Of a stretch of DNA of 64,000 nt, positions 54,537-64,000 are shown piece after piece. Below the pieces are notes generated by a model. It searched no databases, had not been told where the DNA came from, and saw only the letters and a program-made list of their open reading frames with translations. The translations under genes and the position numbers were made by a program. Within the stretch, counting starts at the first letter, position 1. The number at the start of each line of letters is the position of its first letter. The DNA is from Monarcha castaneiventris obscurior (taxonomy: Eukaryota > Chordata > Aves > Passeriformes > Monarchidae): assembly GCA_026261815.1 (NCBI GenBank), contig JAMPIT010000894.1, positions 57,817,647-57,881,646 on the forward strand, written 5' to 3'.

Positions 54537-54807
54537 CATGGTCCTGTGTGGTGGCCGGTGAACATATATTATGTTAGAGTGACTGGAGAAGCTCCCCCCG
54601 CGGTGCCTTGCTCTTTGGGATGGCCGGTCCCGGTTTGGATTCCGCGGTTGTCTGTCAGCCTGGTCACTCTCCCAGAGCTTTCCCATTGGTCCCTGCTCCC
54701 TGATCCCACCTTTCCCCTGGCCTGTGTTAGCCATGTTCTGTGTATTTGCCTCTGCAACCTTCGACAGTGAACACGCAATAAATGCTGGAATTTATTAATT
54801 AATAAAT

Positions 54808-54865
54808 AATATAATTAATATAATTAATATAATTAATATAATTAATATAATTAATATAATTAATT
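54808..54865. repeat. 9-bp AT minisatellite, (ATAATTAAT)n
   Basis: About six copies of a 9-bp unit follow the AATAAA signal of the LTR block by about 25 bp. As the unit is a multiple of three it gives an Ile-Asn-Tyr repeat in translation, which has no meaning as protein. It has expanded within the transcribed or downstream part of the LTR. Confidence 0.95.
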
Positions 54866-55102
54866 TGCTTGCTGGACTTGCAAGCAAATACCCTTCCTGC
54901 CTCTTTATCACTGACTGAATACTGATTTAAGTCAGTATTAGTCCTGAATGCTCTCCCAAGACAGACAGGCCGGAGGCCCCTCTCCCATTCCTTATTCTGG
55001 CCTTTTCTTGCCCCCAGTGATGACATGGATGGTACGGAATCAAACCGTGCTTGGAACTCCACACCCCTATTTCTCTGTTCCCAGAACAAATGCCCCGTGA
55101 CA

Positions 55103-58015
55103 AACTGAAATAACTCTACTTGATTTCAACAATCAGTAGAGATTCAGTAAAACACCTCACAAGGAAATGGACAGTGCTTTGAAAAGACACGTCTAGAGCT
55201 CACACTATCAATTGCATCTTATGATTAAAGTTTATAAATGAAATTGCATAAAAGAAGTTCCTTTGTCACAAATAAGTAAAATTTCTTTCTATTATTACAA
55301 ACAAAATTGTTACTAGTAAGAAAAGAGGTGGAACAAAGAGGCACAGTTTAATTGTTCCCTATTGTAATTGTATGTGTCAAACTACTGTCCATGACAAATT
55401 TTACTTGATATAGGTATTCTCTACAGCTTCATATAGATTCTTCATATAGTTTCTTCATTTGAGCTGAAGGTAATTGTCAAACAAGAAATATATCTGCATC
55501 TGCATATTTACAAGTCCCTTTTTCTTGCTCTTATTCAGACTATGCATTCACAATCTGCTGCAGAAGCATTCCTGATGCCTTGTCCCTTTGTTCTCTTTCA
55601 TAACTCTTTGCTCCAGGGGGTTGTTATGTTAATGACATTTACTGATAAGGCTCCGAACTAGAAACAAATTGCTCCAGTCCCTCCCTAAAACTGCCGTAGT
55701 TTACCTAAGAGTGTAAAGGTGCTTCTTAAACCCTTCTATATAAAGCTGAAATGTATTAGAGCCCTCTGATTTTCTTGAGCATAATTGAATGCAGACTATA
55801 CTTAAAACACAAAATGTTCATGTAAGACTAATGTATCTTTTTTTAAAATCCCTTATTAGAGATCTATATAAATCAAAAAGTCAGTGGTAACATCTTGCTG
55901 GCCAGTAACTTTTAGTAACAGCAGAAATCACTGTGTCTACAAAATAGAACAATTTTAGATCTATTGATCATTACGCAGTAAATTTGAGTGTAGCAAATAA
56001 ATATATTGTGAAGAAATGTGGGGTTAGGCCCCTTTCTCCTGTAATAGAGCAAAGGAATATCCTCCAAGGCAATAAAGTATCACTGAATCTTTTTTAAAGG
56101 ACTTGTATCACTGTGAAATACATTGCAAAGTAACCTATTGATAAATCCACAAACTTGTCAGTATTTACTCACATCCTTTCAAGGTCTTTTACAGACAATG
56201 TAGTGTCAACAGTGGATTTTAACAGCATTGAAGAAATGCTGTCAGAAATCAAATATGTCTTTGACAAACTTCTTCTGAAGTAATTTCAATGACATATCAT
56301 CTTGCTTTGCTTGTCCAACTCAAGAACAACTCTCTATTTGATCTCAAGTGAACTTTTCTGGCAGAGGAAATTGAATTAAACCTATTAGGAAAATAGTTAA
56401 GAATCTCTGAATGATAAGAGTCATTAAGAGTCACTGTGGTTTTGATTTGCTGTTATCATTTTTTTCTTAAGTTATACCCATTCTTTCAGTTCTAGGAAAG
56501 TACTGGCCTAGTCTCATACTAGTTTATGATTGATCAACAAAGGTCTACAACGGGAGAAGACTCAGGGGATATGGAGGAAGGCAATATGGTCATGGAGCTC
56601 AGGGAAAAATGGAAGGAGTGACTGACCATAGCAGTTAGGAAACTGTACTTAGCTCAACACTAAGGGAACCAGAGGGTGGCCTTATTTCAATTGAGTGGAA
56701 CTGGTTGTGTGAATGTTTCTGTCTGAGCTAATCAAGAGTCTGAGTCAGCACACTCACATGGGAAAGTATATACATGTCTCAAACTACTTGTATTGTGGTT
56801 CACCTGTCTGGTGCAATTCCTGGGTTCTATGTAGAATAATTTGCTCATGAATGATGATTTTTGTATGTTGTGGTATCACTCTGCTAAATCAAAATCCTGT
56901 ATAACATCACGCATCTAGAAACAAGAAAATCCTTAATTAAACATTCAAGCCTCCATGTGTGAAATGACTTGAATCTGGTTAGAGAATCTTGGAGACTGAC
57001 AAGAGTTAGAATAGCTATTTACCTCTTTGATAGTAAGACTTAGACTTTCTATTACCTGAAAATCAGCGGAGGGTTTTGCTTCAATATGATTAATTCCACA
57101 GAGAACTCTATTGTTCTCCTTTTTGGTTAAAGGCTACCATACGGATCTCTGTTTAGCTGGAATTAGTCTTCAAGTTGTGTGTAGAAGACAGGCAGACCAT
57201 GCTAAGTGCTACATGAATCACAGTTCTTCATTTGATTGCAACACTTTTAGGCATACTATTAAAAAATGTCAGATTTGGAAACCTTTCATCTGACATTTAT
57301 CTGAAAAACCATAATGTAACTGTATTTAAATGTCAAATGAGAATAAAGCTGTATTCTTATCTGTATAAATATCAAATGAATGGTTGTTTCCTCTGATATT
57401 TGGGGTTCTGAAAGGGTAGAGGTCAAGTGAGGTGCATCCCCTGACAAAAGTTGATATTGCGGCATTCTAAAGCAATACCTCACACCTGTACCCTGAGATT
57501 TGCTGCCCTGAGTGCTCAAGATAGTGACGTAGGAACAGAATCCTTCTGAGGCAGCTGTACCCAGAAGCAACATAGCATTTTATTCTTATTTCCTTCCCCA
57601 AATTGTGCTTGCACATGACATGATTTGAAGAAGGGAGATGAACTCAGCTATGTCACTTTCCAGGTGAGCACTCAAATTAATAAATTATGGTATGTTTTAT
57701 AGTATATATCATTTTCACACTTGCAAAACAGAGTCAAAAATGAAGCATATTTGAATAGGGCCAGGAGAGATGTAAATTAATATATCTAAATTGTGCATAC
57801 CCCTCAAACTAACAGGTCTGCTTTTTCTCAGGTACCAGCAGAACACAATTATTACCCAAGTAAATTTTTGTTTAGCCACCCCATATTGAAGAACATTGAC
57901 TGCATCACGAGTAATCTAAAATTATTACATTAATAACTAAATGGATCTCAAAAAAATGCAAATTTGTTCTTCAATACCTAAATAGGTCTAAAAGTGAGCT
58001 TGTCCATGTATAAAA
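55103..58015. other. AT-rich unique DNA, no gene seen
   Basis: I recognise no element or gene. A 5' splice-site-like string (CCAGGTGAGC) lies near 57,660 after a pyrimidine-rich tract, without a plausible exon. Open frames are below 100 codons. Confidence 0.6.
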
Positions 58016-58555
58016 GAATCACCAAATCACAGAATCATTTAGGTTGGAAAAGACCTCTGAGATCATCAAGTCCAATTTTTGACTGACCACTACCTTGTCA
58101 ACTAGACCATGGCATTAAATGCCACATCCAGCCTCTTCTTAAACACCTCCAGGGATGGTTGCTCCACTACCTTCCTGGGCAGCCCATCCCTTTCTGTGAA
58201 GAAATTCCTTGTCATGTCCAGCCTGAACCTCCCCTGGTGCAACTTGAGACTATGTCCTCTTGTCCTGTCACTGGTTGTCTCGGAGAAGAGGTCAAACCCC
58301 ATCATGCTGCAGCCCCCTCTGAGATAGTAGGAGAGAATGTTAAAGTCTGCCCTGAGCCTCCTCTTCTCCAAGTTAAACAACCACAGCTCCCTCAGCTGCT
58401 CCTCATAGGTCTTACCCTGCAGACCCCTTCCCAGCTCTATTGCCCTTCTCGGGACTTGCTCCAGCACTCCTGAAGACTTGAGGTGAGGCCTCACCAGTGC
58501 CAAGTACAAGGGAAAAATCATTTTTGTAGTCCTGCTGACCACACAGTCTATCCAC
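58016..58555 (-). mobile_element. CR1 LINE, best-preserved copy (ORF2 C-terminal region plus 3' UTR)
   Basis: The plus strand starts with 'agaatcaccaaatcacagaatcattt', the worn terminal 8-bp repeats, then 'aggttggaaaagacctctgagatcatcaagtcc' (3' UTR of about 86 bp), the ORF2 stop at 58,102-58,104 and about 450 bp of the ORF2 C-terminal region. The far end has 'gaggtgaggcctcaccagtgccaagtacaaggg' and 'gtcctgctgaccacacagt', familiar from CR1, and fades near 58,555, the usual 5' truncation. The 28-kb fragment has a similar 3' UTR and probably belongs to the same subfamily. Confidence 0.95.
58102..58555 (-). pseudogene. CR1 ORF2 C-terminal remnant
   Basis: About 150 codons of CR1 ORF2 stay open on the minus strand to the stop at 58,102. 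Recognisable strings are EEQLRELWLFNLEKRRL, DRTRGHSLKLHQGRFRLD, GLPRKVV and PSLEVFKKRLD. The frame happens to stay open upstream to 58,632 in non-CR1 sequence. Compared with the 36-kb copy, which reads FFTQGVFGHWNRLPREVV, this copy reads FFTERDGLPRKVV: it lacks five residues including the HWNR motif, consistent with a 15-bp in-frame deletion. Endonuclease and reverse-transcriptase cores are missing through truncation, so the element is dead. The open frame suggests a fairly young copy. Confidence 0.9.
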
Positions 58556-59035
58556 AACACAAATACATCTATAGCCATAACTAAATTGCTAAGAAGAAAA
58601 TAAATCAAAAGGATCATTGTCCATAAACGCATATAGTATTCCCAAGTAAGATCCTAAACATATTGGTGGAATTCCTAATGCTATTATAAATCTGGAATTG
58701 TTGAGATTTACAACTTCAGTTGCTGATTCTTTTACGCATTCCAAGTGCAGACTCTAAAATTTAAACATTATAAAAATTGCTATTTGCAACACCTATTTCA
58801 AGTACATTAGCATGCTATAATTATATAGTTATGGCATTCAAAGAAAGCAGAGTTCAGGAAAAAGGCTGCTATATTATCTCATTCCCACTGGAGGAAAAAC
58901 AAAAGAAAAACAAACCAACAAAAATTCCCTCTTCATCTACCTGGCAGGTAAATCACAGCATGCCTTTCCCACACACCCCCACCAAAAAAAAAATTAAAAT
59001 CCCAGACTTCAACAAGTCTTCCAGGAGAAGCCTTA
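58556..59035. other. Short unique stretch between the CR1 and the solo LTR
   Basis: AT-rich, with A-runs around 58,900-59,000. No gene or element is seen. The last bases before the LTR (CTTA, 59,032-59,035) form the left copy of its target duplication. Confidence 0.6.
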
Positions 59036-60183
59036 TGTAGTGGGTTGATCCTAAATTGACAGACAGCCTTTTGGACCAATCACGCTTCTCTCAATTTTAC
59101 ATATTTAAACCCCGTGGAAAGGCTGGATTTTTGGGGTTTTTCCATTCCAGCTATGGGACTGGAGGGGATGGAGGCAGGGGCCTAGGAGCCCCGGGCCACG
59201 CCACACCCCACCGGGCCGGACCAGGCTGGGCTGGGCGCCCCTGCCCCTCCCCCTTTTCCCAACGCTGTAGCATGGACCCTGGGTCACTGGGAGGGGGAAC
59301 TATGAGGCTGTCCGACCTGGTTTCCTGGGACCAGTGGATCCCCAGCGGGAGCTGGCAGAGACTCCAGCCTGCAGCCAGTACTCTTGGCACGGAACTGAAG
59401 GAGACAGCCGTGCAGCCAGCAGCAGAGGGGGAGCGGGGCTCTCCACCACAGAGCCTGAACAGTAACACTCTAAATATGGTGACTTCAGAGCCAGAGAGAA
59501 AGAGAAAGCAAGGTCACATGAGATGAAGCTACAATGGCTCCAGGAGAGAAAAGGGCGGTGCTGCGTTTCTCACGCGCAGCCTAAAAAACTGCTTGCATTG
59601 CTGTGGTATGAAACTGTAATATCACAATCTGTTTGTCTCTTTAATCCTTTTGAAGTACATGGGGGGATGAACAATATACATGTGGCCTGTACAGGTTGTG
59701 AAGAATGCCCATGCCAGGTTATATATGGAAGCAGTGAGAGGCTTTTAAAACCTGGTGGCGAAGAAAGCCTTTGTGTTCAAGTCAAAATGACTCACCCTTA
59801 AAAGGGTAATAACCCTATGTGATGGCCCATGTTTTACAGTTGAAGGAACTGTGAAAGGGCTCATGGAAGAGATGTTTTACCCCCCCAGCAGAGTTTACTT
59901 CTAAGCAAACCTGCAGAAGGTGGCAGTTTGAAAAAACCATGTAAAGCAGAACAAAAATCCTTTTTTTCCTTTTCAAGAGCTGCAACACTGATTGAGAGAG
60001 GGGAGAAAAGTGGGGGAGGAAGAAGTTTGTTCTGATTGGGTTTTTTTTCCTTTCTTTCTTTTAGGTCTGTTAATAAACTTCTTTATATTCTTTATGTTTT
60101 GTGCCTGCTTTGCTTCCTCCTAATGCTTATGTCACAGAAAGGAAATCAGGGGGTAATGCATAATTTGACCTAAAACCACTACA
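59036..60183 (+). mobile_element. Complete solo LTR of an endogenous retrovirus
   Basis: The element starts TGTAGTGGGTTG at 59,036 and ends AACCACTACA at 60,183. The outer eight bases (TGTAGTGG and CCACTACA) are perfect inverted repeats with the TG...CA ends of retroviral LTRs. CTTA flanks it on both sides (59,032-59,035 and 60,184-60,187), a 4-bp target-site duplication of the sort made by many gammaretrovirus-like (class I) elements. Plus-strand signals are a TATTTAAA word at 59,102-59,109 and AATAAA at 60,072-60,077, about 106 bp before the end. There is a GC-rich section at about 59,150-59,480. No internal retroviral sequence is attached, so two LTRs probably recombined to leave one. At 1,148 bp it is long for an LTR; part may be secondary. 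Open frames inside are non-coding. Confidence 0.85.
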
Positions 60184-60186
60184 CTT

Positions 60187-60246
60187 AATTGGTGTTTCTG
60201 CCTGGTTACGAACTGAATTGGTGTTTCTGCCTGGTTACGAACTGAA
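60187..60246. repeat. Perfect 29-bp tandem duplication touching the LTR edge
   Basis: A 29-bp unit starting AATTGGTGTTTCTGCC is present twice head to tail (60,187-60,215 and 60,216-60,244, with AA continuing the match), without differences. It begins at the last base of the right-hand CTTA target duplication of the solo LTR. Confidence 0.95.
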
Positions 60247-61856
60247 CCTACAACATCTTAACATTCCAAGGCGCACTCTGTTGTGTGGCAGTCCTTTTAC
60301 CTATCCATAGCACTACCCTAGAAGAATGTTTTAAACATGAATACTTTGCCATAGTCAGTTCCTTAACAGTTTCTTAGGAGATTTAGAGCTCTGAACAATC
60401 ACCTTAAGCATTTCCTTTCTGTACCATCTTCTTTGCTATTCAATCATCATGGAACAGGATTCTTTTTAAATTACTGGCACCACATTGTCTGGAAAGGCAC
60501 AATACACACTTTGGAGTCTACAACACATGTCCAGGTCCCTTGTCTTGAGCATCCAGAGCTAAAGCAGGGCTCTCCCTGTAGCCTGCACGCAGCAAGTTGC
60601 ATCTTCACTCTAGGTTATGCTAAGAAGTTGGTCCTGAGAATCCCTACTCAGAGATCCTTACCTGTCCCCAAGATAACATAAGCATGAAACCAAGCAAGGT
60701 ATTCCACTAGGTGACAGGGAATCTAAAATTCAATTATGTAATGCTGCCTAGAGATACCCAAAGCTGCTTGCAATTTCTTAACTTGACTCAATTTTCTCTA
60801 TCAAATAAAAAAGGTTTTTCTTAATTTCACTGAAATTCTACTCCTCCACAAGCAATAGAGTTTAGATTGGATTCATATAGTCAATAAATACCTTATGCTA
60901 TACTTTTCAAGTAAGCAGTGAGTAAGAATGACATAGAAGGGCCTGTATATGAGCTGGAGTCTCGTCTTCCCCAGAAGATACATAGTCAATTCAACTTCTT
61001 TCTCTATTCCACTCTGCAAACACAGGAAGATGTGTGAAATGAACAAAGTATGTGTATATAAGCATGATGGGTAAAGAGTGTTGATGTTGAACCTGAAATG
61101 AAACTAAGGAAAGCATATGAAGTGTGAAACATATGGCAATGCATATGTATGAAGTTTGGATCAGGATATGCATCACAAAATAGTAATAGGTTTTTATTCT
61201 GGGAGAAGAGAGTGATAAATCAAAGGGGAATGAGAACCTCACACTAAAAAAAAGAGAAGTTGGAATCTCCTTCCTCTTAGCTGTTTGGCATTTCCTCTTG
61301 AAAGAAGCGGAGGAAGTATTTAAATATTTTATAACCTTCATTATTGGAACATACATCTCTTTATTACATTTTTGGAAGCATGTGTTCTATTTGAAATCAG
61401 TATGGATATATAAATATTTTTAGGAGATGATTATTCTCTGTATGTAGGTGGAGAAGAACACCGAATTAGTGAGATCTTGCTTTCATGAGTAACAGAGCAG
61501 CTGGCATTACCCCTCCTTTCCCTCCGCCTCCCTGACCAAGGGAAAACACCTTATATCCTCAACTTTAATTCCCAAAATAAAATAAGAAATGGCTTTGGCT
61601 TTCCTCTTTCAATCTCTTCTCCAGGTATTATTGAAATTGCATCTGCTATGTTTGCAGTTCCTTTACTAGGTCATTGTTGAAGTGGAAAGTGAAAAAAGAA
61701 TGACATAGGGCTATCACAGAACTGTAGAAAACAGAAGTTTTAGTCTACTTTCCTGTCTAAATATCTGATTTGTTATCAAAGACATTAGTCATAGAGACTC
61801 AAAAGTGTTACCTAATCTTCTGTATGCTTTACACATAAGCATCCAGGTTCAGATGC
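60247..61856. other. AT-rich unique DNA, no gene seen
   Basis: No gene or recognised element. The minus strand is open for 121 codons at 60,991-61,356 without a protein signature. Confidence 0.6.
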
Positions 61857-62428
61857 TGTGCTAGTTTGAAAACAAACCAGTGGGAGGCACTAAGTCAGAA
61901 TAACAATTTAATAGGGAAATAAAAAAAAAAGTAAAGGTAGACAAACAGTGGGTTAAACTGACAGTCAGAATACAACCTGATACCCTGTTAGTCAGGGTAG
62001 TGGTAACAGTCCAGTACGACACTGGCTCCAGTCCTCCTGAAGTGATGGCTTCTGTTGAAGTGGTGATCCTGTGGAAAGGGGCTGCTCTTCCTCAGAAGGT
62101 CCAGTGGTGGCTATGTAGCTCCTGTCCTCTGGGAATCCAGTGGAAAGGTTGTCTGTGGTGCTCAGAAACCCAGATTTTATCTAGGATGCAATGCTTGGTT
62201 CCTCCCTCTGGGCAGAGCCTCTCACAATGGGATGATGAATCATGAGGCCAGGTGTTGATGGGCTCATTAACAGAAGATAGTCCGGAGGGAGTTATCTCTG
62301 AGTCATGTGGCAGAATATTAATGGGTGATTAACAGAACAATAGTCTGGAGGGAGGAGGCAAGGAAACTCTGCCCCACCTAGTTTCAACAGCTCATGAGGA
62401 TGGTAATAGAATACACTGCAACCCAGGA
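61857..62428 (-). mobile_element. LTR of an endogenous retrovirus, family A, copy 2 (probable solo LTR)
   Basis: Second copy of the family seen at 52,270-52,840, in the same orientation. The plus strand starts TGTGCTAGTTTG, so the minus-strand LTR ends CTAGCACA. Signals on minus are GATAAAA (TTTTATC on plus at 62,175-62,181) as TATA box and ATTAAA (TTTAAT on plus at 61,907-61,912) as polyadenylation signal, about 265 bp apart. The 'tccggagggagttatc' module occurs twice in the U3-like part with changes. AGATGC occurs just left of the element and again at about 62,430, but the inferred right end then lacks CA, so I do not claim a target duplication. No primer-binding site follows the LTR end, which favours a solo LTR. 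Confidence 0.78.
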
Positions 62429-64000
62429 AAGATGCCTAACAGGAGAAGCAGGTCCTCTTTATCTAGCTTGTGAAGCTCAGACCATACAACCATGAAGATT
62501 AGGTACAAATGCCAGCCTATGGCAACTCAGTGCCCTCTGGTCTTCCTCTTCTGTATTCAGACAGTGCAGGTGGAAATGAAAATGCCCACTGCTGTTGCTG
62601 AAAAGAGAATATTCTCCTCAGTACCGGTATGATATAAACTTTTTTGAAAGGGTTCAAGTCCAAGAAAGCTACTCAAGAACATTATTTGGAAAATTCTTCC
62701 AAGACTTCTTTATCCCTTTTCTGTATTGAGATGTGGCAACAGAACAGCACTGGAGATACAATGGCTCTAGTTTAGTGAGCCGAAGCCTTGATATTTTTAA
62801 ATCTCTTTTTTCCATATATTTATTTTTAGGCATTCAACAAAGTTCAAAGTTCATGAGAGTCAGTAGACCTGTTCAATTTGCCTGTGTACTGTCTTCCTGA
62901 CTGCATATTTTGTTTGCTTATGTTAAAAGAACCAGATTTGATGGCACAGCACTGAACTGTTGCACCTGAAAATCTGGCCCAACATCTTCTCTAAGAAACC
63001 ACTGCAGAAACATATCAACTTTTTAGAAAATCACGGACTCCTTCTCTCCTTCTTGCTTGTGGATAACAGAAAAGGACAATTGCTTAAATATACCAAGAAT
63101 AAAATAAATATTCAATATACAGAAAAGGTTTGACACAGGATGAAGTTGAAAGTAGAATATAATCGATCAATGAAAATAATATCATTCTATTATATTCAGC
63201 AAATTAATTTTACTAGAAGTCTGTGACTTCTGGAGTGAAGTATCCATACTAAAACTGATCGCATTTGAAACTGCAGTGTATTTTCTAACTGCTTGTGTTA
63301 ACACATAATTCAAAACATTTGCATTTTTTTTTCCAAAGGCTAACTGAACATAATTAAGGAAAATAGAGATAACCATGAAGTCCTCAAGACAGTTGAGTAC
63401 TCCATTTGAAAGCAGATAAATAGACTTATCTGCAATTTAACAGACTGGGAACAGTTTTGCTATTTTCTTACTTGACATAAAAGCCTTAACATTAAATATA
63501 ATCATAAATGAAATTTAAAACTGGATCCAACCATTAGACAAATGTGTAATATAAAATTTCTACTTTTCTCATCTAATTTGTTTTCAGAAAGATCAGCTTC
63601 CTTCAGAATGATGAATCTCAGTTTTGGATGTACGCTGTATGCTTTGGAGTTCTCATGCAGTTTTTGCATTGGCTCCTTGTAAAGACTGGGATAAAATACA
63701 AATTTTTAATCAAGAACAATGTTTGGAATTTTCAGTGCTATCATATTCACTGCTCTTTGAAATACATGCTTGGATAGTAGCCATGGAAATCTGCAGATTG
63801 TGAACTGCTTCAATATGTGCTCTGAAAAGTCTTTAACACTTCTGTCTGCTTATTCTCAGTTAACAAACAATAAAATGGTAGGATTCAGATGAAATAATCA
63901 CTTCAGACTTGCTTTACTCTTCTCAGTAACTTGCAGGTTAAATATGTAGTACTAACTTTTTATGCCTTTCCAGCATCTTCACAGTATCTAATCTGGCCAT
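62429..64000. other. AT-rich unique DNA to the window end, no gene seen
   Basis: No recognised gene, RNA or mobile element. Open frames are under about 65 codons. Confidence 0.6.

Larger units (their letters stand above)
53980..55102. mobile_element. Composite block of endogenous-retrovirus LTR material
   Basis: A GC-rich block with features of LTRs on both strands. On the minus strand the left edge ends 'agctgggttttaaaccaccagagca' (plus TGCTCTGGTGG at 53,980), and the sequence just inside ('ttgtgattgtagtaaactgttattcc') matches my memory of passerine LTR 3' regions. On the plus strand the right half has a promoter-proximal-looking GC-rich stretch, AATAAA at 54,777-54,782, and an end in CCCCGTGACA at 55,102. 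The two ends are not inverted copies of each other, so I think two different LTRs are joined or nested. No gag, pol or env similarity is visible in the 150-170-codon open frames. The internal repeats are listed separately. Confidence 0.55.

Noticed and set aside
54799..55089. Minus-strand frame with an Ile-Asn-Tyr repeat as a protein
   Set aside because: It is the translation of the 9-bp AT minisatellite and the adjoining LTR.
59056..59526. 156-codon plus-strand frame as a retroviral or host protein
   Set aside because: It lies wholly inside a solo LTR with clear ends, is GC-rich with opposite-strand frames also open, and has no gag, pol or env signature.
52270..62428. One intact or relic provirus spanning the two family A LTRs
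   Set aside because: No primer-binding site or polypurine tract is visible beside the LTRs, no gag-pol-env similarity lies between, and the space holds an unrelated CR1 and other LTRs.
61851..62436. AGATGC as a 6-bp target duplication of the second family A LTR
   Set aside because: The right-hand copy would put the element end at GGAA instead of CA, and family copy 1 shows no matching arrangement.
1..64000. CRISPR array, operons, phage or other prokaryotic systems; tRNA, rRNA or snRNA genes
   Set aside because: No spaced direct repeats, ribosome-binding-site-led gene chains or cloverleaf-type RNA signatures were seen. The CR1 and LTR content shows a bird nuclear genome.

Overview
The window looks like about 64 kb of non-coding nuclear DNA from a bird, most likely a passerine. 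The assignment rests on two things. Seven pieces belong to CR1-type LINEs, with short 3' ends of the (ATTCTGTG)-like type. Several LTR blocks match my memory of passerine or other avian endogenous retrovirus LTRs. The rest is AT-rich and full of stop codons, as expected for a vertebrate intergenic region or a very large intron. I found no bacterial or phage features, no CRISPR array, no rRNA or tRNA, and no host protein-coding gene I can name. The only open frames that read as known protein are the decayed C-terminal ends of the CR1 ORF2 reverse-transcriptase polyprotein at about 58.1 and 36.1 kb.

Layout: 1-9 kb is unique AT-rich DNA. At 9 kb lies a GC-rich minus-strand LTR fragment. From 9.5 to 34 kb the sequence is mostly unique, broken by CR1 fragments at 15.0, 23.2 (the only plus-strand one) and 28.0 kb and by small tandem duplications at 9.75 and 22.3 kb. 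At 34.3 and 35.6-36.6 kb are two CR1 pieces of one subfamily; the second is split by a 400-bp unidentified insertion flanked by an 8-bp direct repeat. From 36.6 to 50.9 kb there is repeat-poor AT-rich DNA with stretches that could be conserved regulatory elements. At 51.0 kb is a compound GGAT/GATA microsatellite. From 52 to 62.5 kb there is a cluster of LTRs: two members of one minus-strand family (52.3 and 61.9 kb), a composite LTR block (54-55.1 kb) and a complete solo LTR with matching inverted ends and a 4-bp target duplication (59.0-60.2 kb), plus the best-preserved CR1 end (58.0-58.6 kb). The last 1.6 kb is unique.

Nothing here works as a gene system. The history is one of mobile-element insertion and decay in a gene-poor region. 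The most useful leads are the nested insertion in the CR1, the intact-ended solo LTR, two possible short exons (23.95 and 48.0 kb) and three candidate regulatory stretches. All family names come from reading by eye and memory; no database or alignment was run.
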